Shown here: piece by piece, positions 1-7,411 of the stretch
Layout: every line of letters begins with the position of its first letter
How positions within the stretch are numbered: position 1 is the stretch's first letter
DNA from: DAOTVY01 sp041082245
GTDB taxonomy: Bacteria; Chloroflexota; Chloroflexia; DTKN01
NCBI GenBank assembly: GCA_041082245.1
Contig: JBDOIE010000010.1
Location: 1 to 33,190 of the forward strand
DNA length: 33,190 bases
Direction: 5' to 3'
Made by a program: the position numbers and the translations under genes
The notes under the pieces: model-generated
The model's database searches: none
Seen by the model: the letters and a program-made list of their open reading frames with translations, nothing else
What the model was told of the DNA's origin: nothing

Positions 1-270
1 CAGCAGGTTCTCGTGTGCCTCGCGCAGCTCGGGCGGTGGTGTGATGTCCAGCAGGAGGTGGTAGGTCTGCGTAATCGCCCGCGGGTTCGCGTAGGGAAGG
101 ATCGCCTGGATTTCAGGGCTGGAAAACCGCTCCGTTTGCTCGATGTAGCGGGCGATGGCCTGCCGGTGTTCCCGTTCCCTGCCGTACCAGCGCCACCCGG
201 CGATACCGCCGCTGCCCAGGAGCAGCAACCCGACCAAAGCCAGGGTGACCCAGGCCAAGCGGCGTCCCAT
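1..270 (-). CDS. Membrane-anchored protein, N-terminal part only
   Basis: Only the first 90 codons are present; the gene runs off the left edge of the window. The start ATG (268-270) has a good ribosome-binding site (GGGAGG, about 5 bases upstream). Residues 1-5 are basic (MGRRL) and are followed by a hydrophobic segment at about residues 5-27, which fits an uncleaved signal anchor or signal peptide. The rest is a soluble helical-looking stretch with no motif I recognise. It lies 70 bp downstream of recF in the same direction, so it may be co-transcribed with it. The function is unknown. The existence of the gene is well supported by the start signals and the continuous open frame. Confidence 0.6.
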   Translation of the reverse strand, partial: MGRRLAWVTLALVGLLLLGSGGIAGWRWYGREREHRQAIARYIEQTERFSSPEIQAILPYANPRAITQTYHLLLDITPPPELREAHENLL

Positions 271-340
271 AGAAGCCTCCCGGGATTGCCCCGCGGGGAA
301 TCCGGTATCTGCGCCTGGGACCCCGGTCGGGCGGTCTCGG

Positions 341-1555
341 CTATCCCGGTTTCCCCAGCTGTTCGGCCACGGTATGCCGCTCCAGGAGGGTCCAGCGGCC
401 AGCCTCTACCCGGTACACCGTTGACCGTTCCAGAGTAAGTGGGTGAAAGGATGCCAGGTCCGTGGCCGTGATGATCACCTGGCACCCTCCCTCCAGCAAC
501 CAGCCCTGGAGGTAGCCGCGACGTGCGGGGTCCAACTCCGAAAGCACATCGTCCAGCAGCACGACCGGCGTTTCCCCGCTCTGCCGGCGCAGCCACTCCA
601 CCTGGGCCAGCTTCAAAGCGATCGTTCCCGTGCGCTGCTGCCCCCGGCTGCCGTAGATCGCCAAGTCGATCCCATCGAGGAAAAAAGAGAGATCGTCGCG
701 GTGGGGGCCGAGCAGGCTCTGGCCCAGCTGCAGTTCGCGTGGCCAGACGCTCGCCAGCGCTTGCCGATAGGAGAAGGCGATCCCGGCTTCGTCTGCATCG
801 GGAGGGCAAGGGACCTGAGGTCGGTAGACGACACGGAGCTGCTCTGCGGTCCCGGAGAGCTGGCGATGGAGCCGTTCCAGCAGCGGCTCCAGGGCTGTCA
901 CGAAGCGGGCGCGAGCGGCGATGAGGTAAGCCCCGTGTTCTACCATTTCCCGGTTCCAGAAGGCGGCCTCCTCACGGGCTCCTGGGGGCGGACCCTCCTC
1001 GCGCCAGCGGCGGAGCAACTGGTTCCGGTGCAGCACCACCTGATGGTAGCGCTGCAGGGCCTGCCAGTAGCGGGGGTCTGCCTGCATCAGGGTGACGTCC
1101 AGGTAACGGCGGCGTCGCGCGGGGGATCCCGTGACCAGGTTCAGATCTTCCGGCTCGAACAGGACGACCTGCAGGCGGCCGGCAGCATCCCTCGCACGCA
1201 CCGGCCGGCGGTTCATAAGGAAACGCTTCTTGCAGCGGGCGGCCGGCGCCTCCGGCCCGCCGGGCAAGCGCTGTACGACCATCTCGAGCGCCAGCGGCCC
1301 GTCGGTGCGTTCCACCCGTCCCACAACGCGCGCAAAGGGCGGGATGCCCAGCTCTTCCGTCGCGTCCCAGTGGATGACCTCGCGGTCGGCCCCGGCGCGC
1401 GGGGAATGGGTCGTGGCCAGCATAAAGACGGCTTCGAGGAAGGACGATTTGCCGGAGGCGTTGGCCCCCCAGAGCACCGTGGTTCCGCTCTCCAGCTCCA
1501 CATCCAGCTGGCGGTAGAGGCGAAAATTCGTCAGGCGGACCTCTGTCAGGTGCAT
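341..1555 (-). CDS. recF: DNA replication and repair protein RecF
   Basis: RecF is an SMC-like ATPase that helps load RecA on gapped DNA with RecO and RecR. The protein is 404 residues, a little longer than the usual 360-380. It starts with the typical MHLTEVRLTNFRLY, has a Walker A motif GANASGKS at residues 30-37, the family signature LLGPHRDDL, and the Walker B/D-loop LLDDVLSELD near the C-terminus. The open frame extends 24 codons upstream, but only into the palindromic repeat array, and the family start matches the ATG at 1553-1555, with GGAG about 8 bases upstream. RecF often lies near dnaA and the origin; here no dnaA, dnaN or gyrB is visible. The leader is the repeat array described separately. 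Confidence 0.93.
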   Translation of the reverse strand: MHLTEVRLTNFRLYRQLDVELESGTTVLWGANASGKSSFLEAVFMLATTHSPRAGADREVIHWDATEELGIPPFARVVGRVERTDGPLALEMVVQRLPGGPEAPAARCKKRFLMNRRPVRARDAAGRLQVVLFEPEDLNLVTGSPARRRRYLDVTLMQADPRYWQALQRYHQVVLHRNQLLRRWREEGPPPGAREEAAFWNREMVEHGAYLIAARARFVTALEPLLERLHRQLSGTAEQLRVVYRPQVPCPPDADEAGIAFSYRQALASVWPRELQLGQSLLGPHRDDLSFFLDGIDLAIYGSRGQQRTGTIALKLAQVEWLRRQSGETPVVLLDDVLSELDPARRGYLQGWLLEGGCQVIITATDLASFHPLTLERSTVYRVEAGRWTLLERHTVAEQLGKPG

Positions 1556-1570
1556 CGCGTGGGCTCCGGG

Positions 1571-1851
1571 CGCACGTCCGTGCGCGTCTACGGGCGCACA
1601 TCCGTGCGCGCACATCCGTGCGCGCACATCCGTGCGCGTCTACGGGCGCACGTCCGTGCGCGTCCGTGCGCACATCCGTGCATCCGCGCGCACATCCGTG
1701 CGCGTATACGTGCGCACATCCGTGCGCGCACGTCCGTGCGCGTGTACGGGCGCACGTCCGCGCGCATCCGCGTGCACGTCCGTGCGCGCACATCCGTGCG
1801 CGTCTACGGGCGCACATCCGTGCGCGCACGTCCGTGCGCGTGTACGGGCGC
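1571..1851. repeat. Array of short palindromic GC-rich repeats
   Basis: About 280 bp made of a 14-bp unit, GCACRTCCGTGCGC, repeated many times with small variations. Overlapping copies read GCGCACGTCCGTGCGC, a hairpin with 7-bp arms around TC. A 9-10 bp linker of the form GTSTACGGG occurs at about 1586, 1638, 1704 (variant), 1742, 1802 and 1840. Linker spacings of 38, 52 and 66 fit 10 + 14n. The array has no stop codons in several frames on both strands, so it gives long spurious reading frames rich in Arg, Ala, His and Cys. It fills the space between the recF start codon and the divergent promoters of recF and trpS. Confidence 0.9.
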
Positions 1852-1880
1852 ATTGTACCACAGGGGGCGTGGAGGAACAA
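1852..1880 (-). promoter_or_regulatory. Putative recF promoter upstream of the repeat array
   Basis: Reading leftward, TGGTACAAT gives an extended -10 (TACAAT, 1852-1857) with a weak -35 TTGTTC (1875-1880) at a 17-base spacing. Transcription would start near 1845 and copy the whole palindromic array as a ~290-nt leader of recF. The -35 is poor, so this is a moderate call. Confidence 0.45.
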
Positions 1881-1898
1881 TGCCAGGCGGATGCCGGT

Positions 1899-1927
1899 TT
1901 GACGCGCCCTATCCGCTATGTTATACT
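1899..1927 (+). promoter_or_regulatory. trpS promoter, extended -10
   Basis: TTGACG (1899-1904), 17-base spacer, TATACT (1922-1927), with TG at 1919-1920 giving an extended -10. The transcript would have a leader of about 45 nt. No T-box leader or attenuator is seen. Confidence 0.8.
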
Positions 1928-1977
1928 GCAACCGCCCTCGGTTGCGGGGGCCTATCGTTTCCAGGAGGGTTCGCTCG

Positions 1978-2970
1978 ATGGCCAGGGAACGCGTCTTTTC
2001 CGGCATCCAGCCTACTGGTGTGCTGCATCTTGGAAACTACCTGGGCGCGATGAAGGGCATGCTCGAGCTGGTGGACCGGTACGAGTGCATCTACGGGATC
2101 GTCGATTACCACGCGATCACCGTTCCCTTCGACCCGCAGAGCATGCCCGAGAACAAGTTCAAGGTCGCAGTGGCCTTCCTGGCGGCCGGCCTCGACCCGA
2201 ACAAGGCGACCCTGATCGTCCAGTCCGACGTGCCGGAACATACCGAGCTCGCCTGGCTCTTCTCATGCATTACCTCGGTGAACAAGCTCCAGGACCTGCC
2301 TACCCTGAAGGACAAGCTGAACCAGACCGGGGGGTTCCTGAGTTCCGGCCTGCTGAACTACCCGATCCTTCAGGCCGCCGACATTGTCATCTACAAGGCG
2401 ACCGTCGTCCCGGTGGGAAAGGATCAGGAGGCGCACATCGAGTTCACCCGCGAGATCGTGCGCAAGTTTAACGCCACCTACGGGTACGTCTTCCCGGAGC
2501 CAGTCTCTTATCATACGCCGGCCATGGTGGTCCCCAGCCTCACCGGGGAAGGCAAGATGAGCAAGAGCGTCCCCGGGAGCTACATCGCGCTGACGGATCC
2601 GCCCGAAGTGATCTGGGAGAAACTCGCCCGCACCCTGACCGACCCGGCGCGCGTGCGGCGAACGGACCCCGGAGAGCCGGAGAAATGCCCGGTCATCTGG
2701 GCTTTGCACAAACTCTACACCCCGGCGGAAAAGCAGCAAGAGCTGGCCCAGGGGTGTCGCACAGCGGCGATCGGCTGTCTGGAATGTAAGCGCATCCTGG
2801 CGGACGAGATCGCCGCGGACCTGGCGCCGCTGCAGGCGCGGTGGCGAGAACTCGAGGCCCATCCGGACGATGTGCGCGACGTGCTGCGCGAGGGGGCCGC
2901 GCGCGTGCGGCCCATTGCCCAGGCTACCGTCGCCGAGGTGAAGGAGCGCATGGGATTGGGGCGGCTCTAG
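1978..2970 (+). CDS. trpS: Tryptophanyl-tRNA synthetase
   Basis: Class I aminoacyl-tRNA synthetase that charges tRNA-Trp. The 330-residue length fits the bacterial enzyme. The N-terminus has FSGIQPTGVLHLGNYLGA, which holds the HIGH-equivalent HLGN, and the KMSKS loop is present as GKMSKSVPGS around residue 198. The start ATG at 1978 has the ribosome-binding site AGGAGGGT at 1963-1970; in-frame codons further upstream lie on the promoter and are rejected. It is a single-gene unit, with its own promoter before it and a hairpin terminator after it. Confidence 0.96.
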   Translation: MARERVFSGIQPTGVLHLGNYLGAMKGMLELVDRYECIYGIVDYHAITVPFDPQSMPENKFKVAVAFLAAGLDPNKATLIVQSDVPEHTELAWLFSCITSVNKLQDLPTLKDKLNQTGGFLSSGLLNYPILQAADIVIYKATVVPVGKDQEAHIEFTREIVRKFNATYGYVFPEPVSYHTPAMVVPSLTGEGKMSKSVPGSYIALTDPPEVIWEKLARTLTDPARVRRTDPGEPEKCPVIWALHKLYTPAEKQQELAQGCRTAAIGCLECKRILADEIAADLAPLQARWRELEAHPDDVRDVLREGAARVRPIAQATVAEVKERMGLGRL

Positions 2971-2983
2971 CGCGTTTCGGAGC

Positions 2984-3026
2984 CGGCCGCGGAGCGCAAA
3001 GAGCCCTCCGCGGTCGCTTTCTTTCC
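2984..3026 (+). terminator. Rho-independent terminator after trpS
   Basis: Perfect 8-bp stem CCGCGGAG (2987-2994) / CTCCGCGG (3006-3013), extendable by three pairs including one G-U, with an 11-base loop, followed by TTTCTTTCC. It lies between the convergent trpS and phosphodiesterase genes and might also serve the other strand, though the T-run is only on this one. Confidence 0.7.
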
Positions 3027-3060
3027 GGGACGCTTCGCTGGTCCAGGCGGGACGCAAGCC

Positions 3061-3546
3061 TCAACGCTCGATGATCCGTGCCTGGTGGGTTTCGCTGTCG
3101 TAGAGGGCGAAGGATGGGCGGCCGAAGAGGCCAAAGAGATCGCCCGGGTTTAGAAGCAGCGTATTGCCGAACCACTCCAGTCGTGCTTTGTGGGTGTGGC
3201 CGCAGCAGACGAGGTCGTACGCCCCGAGGGCGGCCAGCCCCTCGGCGAGCCGGGGGACATGGACGATCGCGATCCGCCGGCCGGCCAGCTCCACCTCCCC
3301 GAGGTCCCCGTACAGGGTAACCCGTCCCGATTCGCGGGCAACCTGGGCAAGGAGAAGGGGATCTCCAGCATTGTTCCCCAGTACGGCGTAGATGGGCCCG
3401 GGGAACCGTTTCAGCATCTCCCGCAGGGTAAACGGCGCGCAAAAGTCCCCGCAGAAAAGGAGCGCGGCGCACCCCTGCGCCTGTTCCAGTGCCCAGGCGA
3501 GGTTCGCCAGATGGTCATGGGTATCGGAAAGCACCGCGATCTGCAT
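3061..3546 (-). CDS. YfcE/MJ0936-family metallophosphoesterase
   Basis: Small calcineurin-like phosphodiesterase of 161 residues, the usual size for the YfcE/MJ0936 family. Metal-binding motifs are visible in order: SDTHDH (residues 7-12), CGDF (32-35), GNNAGD (57-62, the GNxD-type block), and CCGHTHKA near residue 115 (GHTH). Family members hydrolyse phosphodiesters in vitro; the natural substrate here cannot be told. The ribosome-binding site GGAGGTG lies about 4 bases before the ATG, and a strong promoter lies just upstream. Single-gene unit, convergent with trpS. Confidence 0.88.
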   Translation of the reverse strand: MQIAVLSDTHDHLANLAWALEQAQGCAALLFCGDFCAPFTLREMLKRFPGPIYAVLGNNAGDPLLLAQVARESGRVTLYGDLGEVELAGRRIAIVHVPRLAEGLAALGAYDLVCCGHTHKARLEWFGNTLLLNPGDLFGLFGRPSFALYDSETHQARIIER

Positions 3547-3566
3547 CTCGCACCTCCGCGAGGACC

Positions 3567-3595
3567 AATATACGGGATGGGGGAAACGATGTCAA
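3567..3595 (-). promoter_or_regulatory. Promoter of the YfcE-like gene
   Basis: On the minus strand: TTGACA (3590-3595), 17-base spacer, TATATT (3567-3572). The leader is short, about 15 nt. Confidence 0.8.
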
Positions 3596-3600
3596 GAAAC

Positions 3601-3657
3601 GTTGATCGTTGATCGTTAATCGTTAATCGTTGATCGTTAATCGTTGGTCGTTGAATC
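3601..3657. repeat. 7-bp tandem repeat (GTTRATC), 8 copies
   Basis: Eight head-to-tail units: GTTGATC, GTTGATC, GTTAATC, GTTAATC, GTTGATC, GTTAATC, GTTGGTC and GTTGAATC. It is AT-richer than its surroundings. It begins 5 bp beyond the -35 box of the YfcE-like gene. Confidence 0.9.
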
Positions 3658-4174
3658 GGGTTGTGAGAGGGGAGGAGGCACAGGAAGATGTGAGGGAGGG
3701 AAGCGGAGGAACTGCAACGGATGGAGCTCTGGCCGTGGCTCTAACACGTCATCGTCGACTCGCTGAGGGAACCAGTGGGGGCGAGAACGGATGGAAGCCC
3801 GGCGGTGATTGCGGCGAGAGCGGGACCATGGGTGGAGCCAGGGTTTTTTCCAGTGCTGCGATGGGGAAGATGGATGTCGATGGATCGGGATCCAGAGCGC
3901 GCCGCATGGAGGTCATGCGAGCGGCCCGCCGGATGCGCCGGCCTCTGGGTTTCGATACGCGGCTCTCTGCGCGCGCCGCAACCCTGGATCCGGGCTACTC
4001 AGGGCACCGCCCAACCGGCGGAGCCGGGCGGTGCCTTCGGGGCCTCGATACGGCCGCGGCGCGGCCTACTCGACCGCCGAAGGCACCGGTAGCAGGTAGG
4101 CTTCGGATGTGGATCGACCGACGTTCCGGTCCTCTGTTGGAGGACAGGAAAGCCTTGCGGGCGAGCGGAACGGC
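3658..4174. other. Gene-free spacer before the Hdr operon
   Basis: About 520 bp with no reading frame that has both a start signal and a recognisable product. The left part (3660-3950) is purine-rich and looks non-coding. The right part (3945-4090) holds the REP-like palindromes listed separately. I see no transposase remnant, tRNA or riboswitch. Confidence 0.6.
3945..4089. repeat. REP-like palindromic element, two units
   Basis: Two units begin with TCGATACG (3952-3959 and 4045-4052) and end with CTACTC (3995-4000 and 4067-4072). The second sits in a ~60-nt cruciform: CGGTGCCTTCGG (4029-4040) pairs with CCGAAGGCACCG (4077-4088), with inner arms TCGA (4045-4048/4070-4073) and GGCCGC/GCGGCC (4052-4057/4061-4066). 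A competing stem, GGCACCGCCC (4003-4012) with GGGCGGTGCC (4026-4035), uses part of the same left arm. The TCGATACG...CTACTCGACC pattern resembles dispersed REP/BIME-type repeats in other GC-rich bacteria. Confidence 0.7.
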
Positions 4175-4203
4175 TTGACGCTCGTTTGGCAGCGTGCTAC
4201 AAT
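4175..4203 (+). promoter_or_regulatory. Promoter of the Hdr-like operon
   Basis: TTGACG (4175-4180), 17-base spacer, TACAAT (4198-4203), with TG at 4195-4196 giving an extended -10. The leader is about 40 nt. The start GTG of the first gene (4250) lies downstream, which rules out the earlier in-frame ATG at 4109. Confidence 0.8.
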
Positions 4204-4249
4204 CCCGGTGGGTTGCCCGCGGAAACGTGCCTGCAAAGGAGAATCGTCC

Positions 4250-7200
4250 GTGCCTTCGCACGCCATTGTACTCGGCGGAAATCTGGCCGGCGTGCGGGCT
4301 GCGCGTCGGCTGGCGGCGGCCGGCCTCAGCGTTACCCTTCTGGAGCCTTCCCCCTTCCTGGGCCGCGAGGCCCTGCACAATGGTCCTTCCTGGATGGCGG
4401 CGGTCCCTGAGTTGCTCGAGGCCACGCACGACCCGCGCATCGCCGTGCTCACCCAGGCCGAGGTGCACGAGGTCCTCCGCCAGGGGGAGAGGTACCTCGT
4501 ACGCGCGACGGTGCACCCGCGTTATGTGGATGCCGCCCGTTGCACGGGCTGCGGCGAGTGCGAGGCCGTCTGCCCCGTGCAGCGGGTGGCTTCGGGCAAC
4601 GGGACGCTCCGCCGGGCGATCTACCGCGATCCACCCCTGCGCGCGGTGCCCAACCTCTACGCGATCGAGAAACGGGGCGCGGCGCCCTGTGCGGCCTCCT
4701 GCCCCGGTGGGATCCACGTGCAGGGGTTCGTCGCGTTGATCGCCCGGGGGCGTTTCCAGGAGGCGTACGACCTGATTGCCCAGGCCATTCCCTTCCCGGG
4801 CATCTGTGGGAGGGTATGCGATCACCCCTGCGAAGCGCAGTGCAGCCGGAGCGAACTGGACCGGCCGGTCGCCATCCGCGCACTGAAGCGGTTCGTGGCC
4901 GACCAGGTCGCTGCGGGGGGCAGGCCGTGCTGGGAGCGTGTGCCTCCGGATTCTGCCTTGCCTCCTGTAGCGGTGATCGGGGCTGGGCCGGCCGGCCTGA
5001 CGGTCGCCTGGGAGCTCGCCCGTGCCGGCGTCCGGGTGACGGTGTTCGAGGCGCTGCCGGTGGCCGGTGGCATGATGGCCGTGGGGATCCCCGCTTACCG
5101 CCTCCCGCGGGAGGTGCTGCGGCGCGAGATCGCGGCGATCCAGGCCCTCGGGGTCGAGATCCGCCTGAACAGCCGGCTGGGGCCGGACCTGACGCTGGAC
5201 GATCTGTTCTCGCAGGGGTACGGGGCGGTGTTCCTCGGAATGGGAGCCCATCGCAGCCGCGCACTCGATGTCCCCGGCGAGACGCTCGCCGGGGTGATCC
5301 ATGCAACTGAGCTGCTCCGGAGCGTAGCATTGGCCCAGGAGGCCACGGGAAGCCACCGGAGCGCGCAGGCGGTCCGGTTGGGGCGGCGGGCGGTGGTGGT
5401 CGGCGGGGGCAACAGCGCGATCGATGCCGCACGGACACTGCTGCGCCTGGGGGTGGAAGAAGTATCCGTACTGTACCGGCGTTCCCGCCGGGAGATGCCT
5501 GCTTTGCCGGAGGAGGTGTCGGCGGCCGAAGAGGAAGGGGTGGTGGTGGAAGAACTTGTGGGCCCGGTGCGCCTGATTGGCTCGGAGGGGCGTGTGGTGG
5601 CGATCGAGTGCGTCCGAATGGAGCTCGGGGAACCGGATGCGAGCGGACGCGCGCGGCCGGTGCCGGTGCCCGGAAGCGAGTTCGTGGTGGAAACGGACAC
5701 GGTGGTTGTTGCGGTCGGCCAGGAGCCGGACTTTGCGGGACTTCCGCCGGAGCTGACCGTGGATGGCCGGCTGCAGGTCGATCCGGCGACCGGCGCCACG
5801 CCGCGCCCGGGCGTTTTTGCCGGGGGGGATATGGTACGGCCCGCCACGGTGATCGAGGCGATCGGCGCGGGAAAGCGCGCGGCCCGGAGCATCCTGCGAT
5901 ACCTGCGAGGGGAAGCGTTCGTGCCGGAAGCGGAGCGCCGGCCCATTGCCCGGCCTTCGGCGGAGGAGCTGGGCGAACAGCCGCGGCTGGCCCGTCAGGA
6001 GCCGCCGACACTTCCAGCGCGGCGTCGTCGGCGGCTGTTCGAGGAGGTGGAGAAGGCGTTCACTCCGGAGCAGGCGGTGACGGAGGCTTCCCGTTGCCTT
6101 TCGTGTGCCGTGTGTTCGGAGTGTTTGGCGTGTGTGGCGGCATGTCGCGCGCACGCGATCGACCACGCCCTTTTCCCGCGCGATTTGCTGCTCCAGGCCG
6201 ATCTGCTCGTGGATGCAGGCGGCTACCGGCTGGAGCTTCCGGAGGAGGCGCTTCAGGCGGCGGAAACGGGCGCAGAGGAAAAGGTCAGGGTGGCAACGGC
6301 GTCCCGGGGGGTAGCGGTCGAGGCCGGCGAAGCAGTTTCCCTTGTGGCGCAAAGGCCGGGAAAGATCGGTCTCTTCCTCTGCCGGTGCGGCGGGCAGATA
6401 GCGGAAGCGCTGGGGCTGGAAGCGCTTGCGGTGCGGTTTCGCGCCGAGCCGGGGATTTCGCACGTGGAGATCGTGGATCAGGCGTGCATTCCGGAAGGGC
6501 TGGCGCAGCTGCGCAGGGCGGCGGCCGGGCTGGACGCGGCAGTGCTCGGTGGCTGCTCCTGCTGCAACCTGGCGCAGGTCTGCTTTGCCTGTACGACGCA
6601 GCGCCTGCGGTGCCGCGAGGGGTTGGGCGTCTGGGAGTCCGTGGATGGAGTGCCTCCCCCCTGGGCGTGGGAATATGTGAACCTGCGGGAGCAGTGTGTC
6701 CGGGTGTACGGGCCTGAAGAGGCGTTCTCCGTCGCCTGCGAGCTGCTGGAGGCTGCGGTGGCGCGCCTGAGGAGCGGGCCTGTGGTGCCTGTGGTGGCGA
6801 CGGTGGACCGGGGGCGGTGTCGTACCTGCGACACCTGTGTGGAGGTCTGTCGGGCGGGAGCACTGCGGCTCGAGGGCGAGGGAGAAGGCGGGCTTCGGCT
6901 CGTGGTCGAGGGAGAGCGCTGCCTGGCCTGCGGCACCTGTGCGGCGCATTGTCCGACGGGCGCGCTGGAGGCAGGGCGCGTGGGGGATCGGCAGCTCGAA
7001 GCGACCATCGAGGCGTTCCTTTCGGGGGGCGGAGGAAAGCGCCTGCTTGTGTTCCTCTGCAACTGGGGTGCCCAGAGCGGGCTCGAAGCGACCGGGCTCG
7101 CGCGGCAGGAGCTGCCCTCCGGGGTGCGGTTGGTGCGGGTACCGTGTCTCGGGCGGCTATCGCCGGGCCTGTTACTGCGCGCGCTGGAACGGGGTGCGGC

Positions 7201-7408
7201 GGGCATCCTCCTCGCCGGGTGCGTCGAGGGAGGGTGCCGCTACGAATTCGGGCGGGAGCGGGCCATGGAGGTGGTTTCCCGGGCGCAGGCGCTCGTGCGT
7301 CTGCTGGGGCTCGGCGAGCGGCTCGCGGTTGCCGGAGTGCATCCCGGGGACGGTGTGAAGTTCCACGAAGCCGTTGTGCGGGCTGCAGCGCGCTTTTGCG
7401 AAAGGTAG
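4250..7408 (+). CDS. HdrA-like / GltD-like / MvhD-like fusion flavoprotein
   Basis: 1052-residue iron-sulfur flavoprotein. Domains in order: an HdrA N-terminal part (residues 3-110) with a Rossmann motif (VLGGNLAG) and a 4Fe-4S motif C98-TG-C-GE-C-EAV-CP; a GltD/NfnB-type NAD(P)H:acceptor module (about 135-555) with its N-terminal Cys cluster (PCAASCP; CGRVCDHPCEAQC), FAD motif GAGPAG (244-249), NAD(P) motif GGGNSA (385-390) and FAGGD (524-528); a Cys-rich stretch (616-632); an HdrA C-terminal part (705-905) with NLREQC and two ferredoxin motifs (857-867, 891-901); and a MvhD-like domain (930-1050). The start is a GTG with AAAGGAG 8 bases upstream. Likely role (inference): take electrons from NAD(P)H and split or pass them to ferredoxin and to the HdrCB-like partner encoded 3 bp downstream. 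The exact redox partners are unknown. Confidence 0.85.
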   Translation: MPSHAIVLGGNLAGVRAARRLAAAGLSVTLLEPSPFLGREALHNGPSWMAAVPELLEATHDPRIAVLTQAEVHEVLRQGERYLVRATVHPRYVDAARCTGCGECEAVCPVQRVASGNGTLRRAIYRDPPLRAVPNLYAIEKRGAAPCAASCPGGIHVQGFVALIARGRFQEAYDLIAQAIPFPGICGRVCDHPCEAQCSRSELDRPVAIRALKRFVADQVAAGGRPCWERVPPDSALPPVAVIGAGPAGLTVAWELARAGVRVTVFEALPVAGGMMAVGIPAYRLPREVLRREIAAIQALGVEIRLNSRLGPDLTLDDLFSQGYGAVFLGMGAHRSRALDVPGETLAGVIHATELLRSVALAQEATGSHRSAQAVRLGRRAVVVGGGNSAIDAARTLLRLGVEEVSVLYRRSRREMPALPEEVSAAEEEGVVVEELVGPVRLIGSEGRVVAIECVRMELGEPDASGRARPVPVPGSEFVVETDTVVVAVGQEPDFAGLPPELTVDGRLQVDPATGATPRPGVFAGGDMVRPATVIEAIGAGKRAARSILRYLRGEAFVPEAERRPIARPSAEELGEQPRLARQEPPTLPARRRRRLFEEVEKAFTPEQAVTEASRCLSCAVCSECLACVAACRAHAIDHALFPRDLLLQADLLVDAGGYRLELPEEALQAAETGAEEKVRVATASRGVAVEAGEAVSLVAQRPGKIGLFLCRCGGQIAEALGLEALAVRFRAEPGISHVEIVDQACIPEGLAQLRRAAAGLDAAVLGGCSCCNLAQVCFACTTQRLRCREGLGVWESVDGVPPPWAWEYVNLREQCVRVYGPEEAFSVACELLEAAVARLRSGPVVPVVATVDRGRCRTCDTCVEVCRAGALRLEGEGEGGLRLVVEGERCLACGTCAAHCPTGALEAGRVGDRQLEATIEAFLSGGGGKRLLVFLCNWGAQSGLEATGLARQELPSGVRLVRVPCLGRLSPGLLLRALERGAAGILLAGCVEGGCRYEFGRERAMEVVSRAQALVRLLGLGERLAVAGVHPGDGVKFHEAVVRAAARFCER

Positions 7409-7411
7409 CCG

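Noticed and set aside
1571..1851. CRISPR array
   Set aside because: The repeats are 14 bp and nearly contiguous, with no unique spacers of constant length and no cas genes nearby.
1556..1902. Long open frames on both strands through the palindromic array
   Set aside because: They exist only because the repeat lacks stop codons in many frames; the encoded peptides are Arg/Ala/His/Cys repeats without start signals.
1930..1977. T-box or tryptophan attenuator before trpS
   Set aside because: The leader is only about 45 nt and has none of the T-box consensus or Trp-codon leader peptide.
3630..4178. Possible protein gene in the spacer before the Hdr operon
   Set aside because: The frame has no ribosome-binding site or recognisable product and runs through the REP-like palindromes.
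3995..6949. Long open frame antisense to the HdrA-like gene
   Set aside because: It is a shadow of a GC-rich gene; the other strand has the promoter, ribosome-binding site and clear domain motifs.
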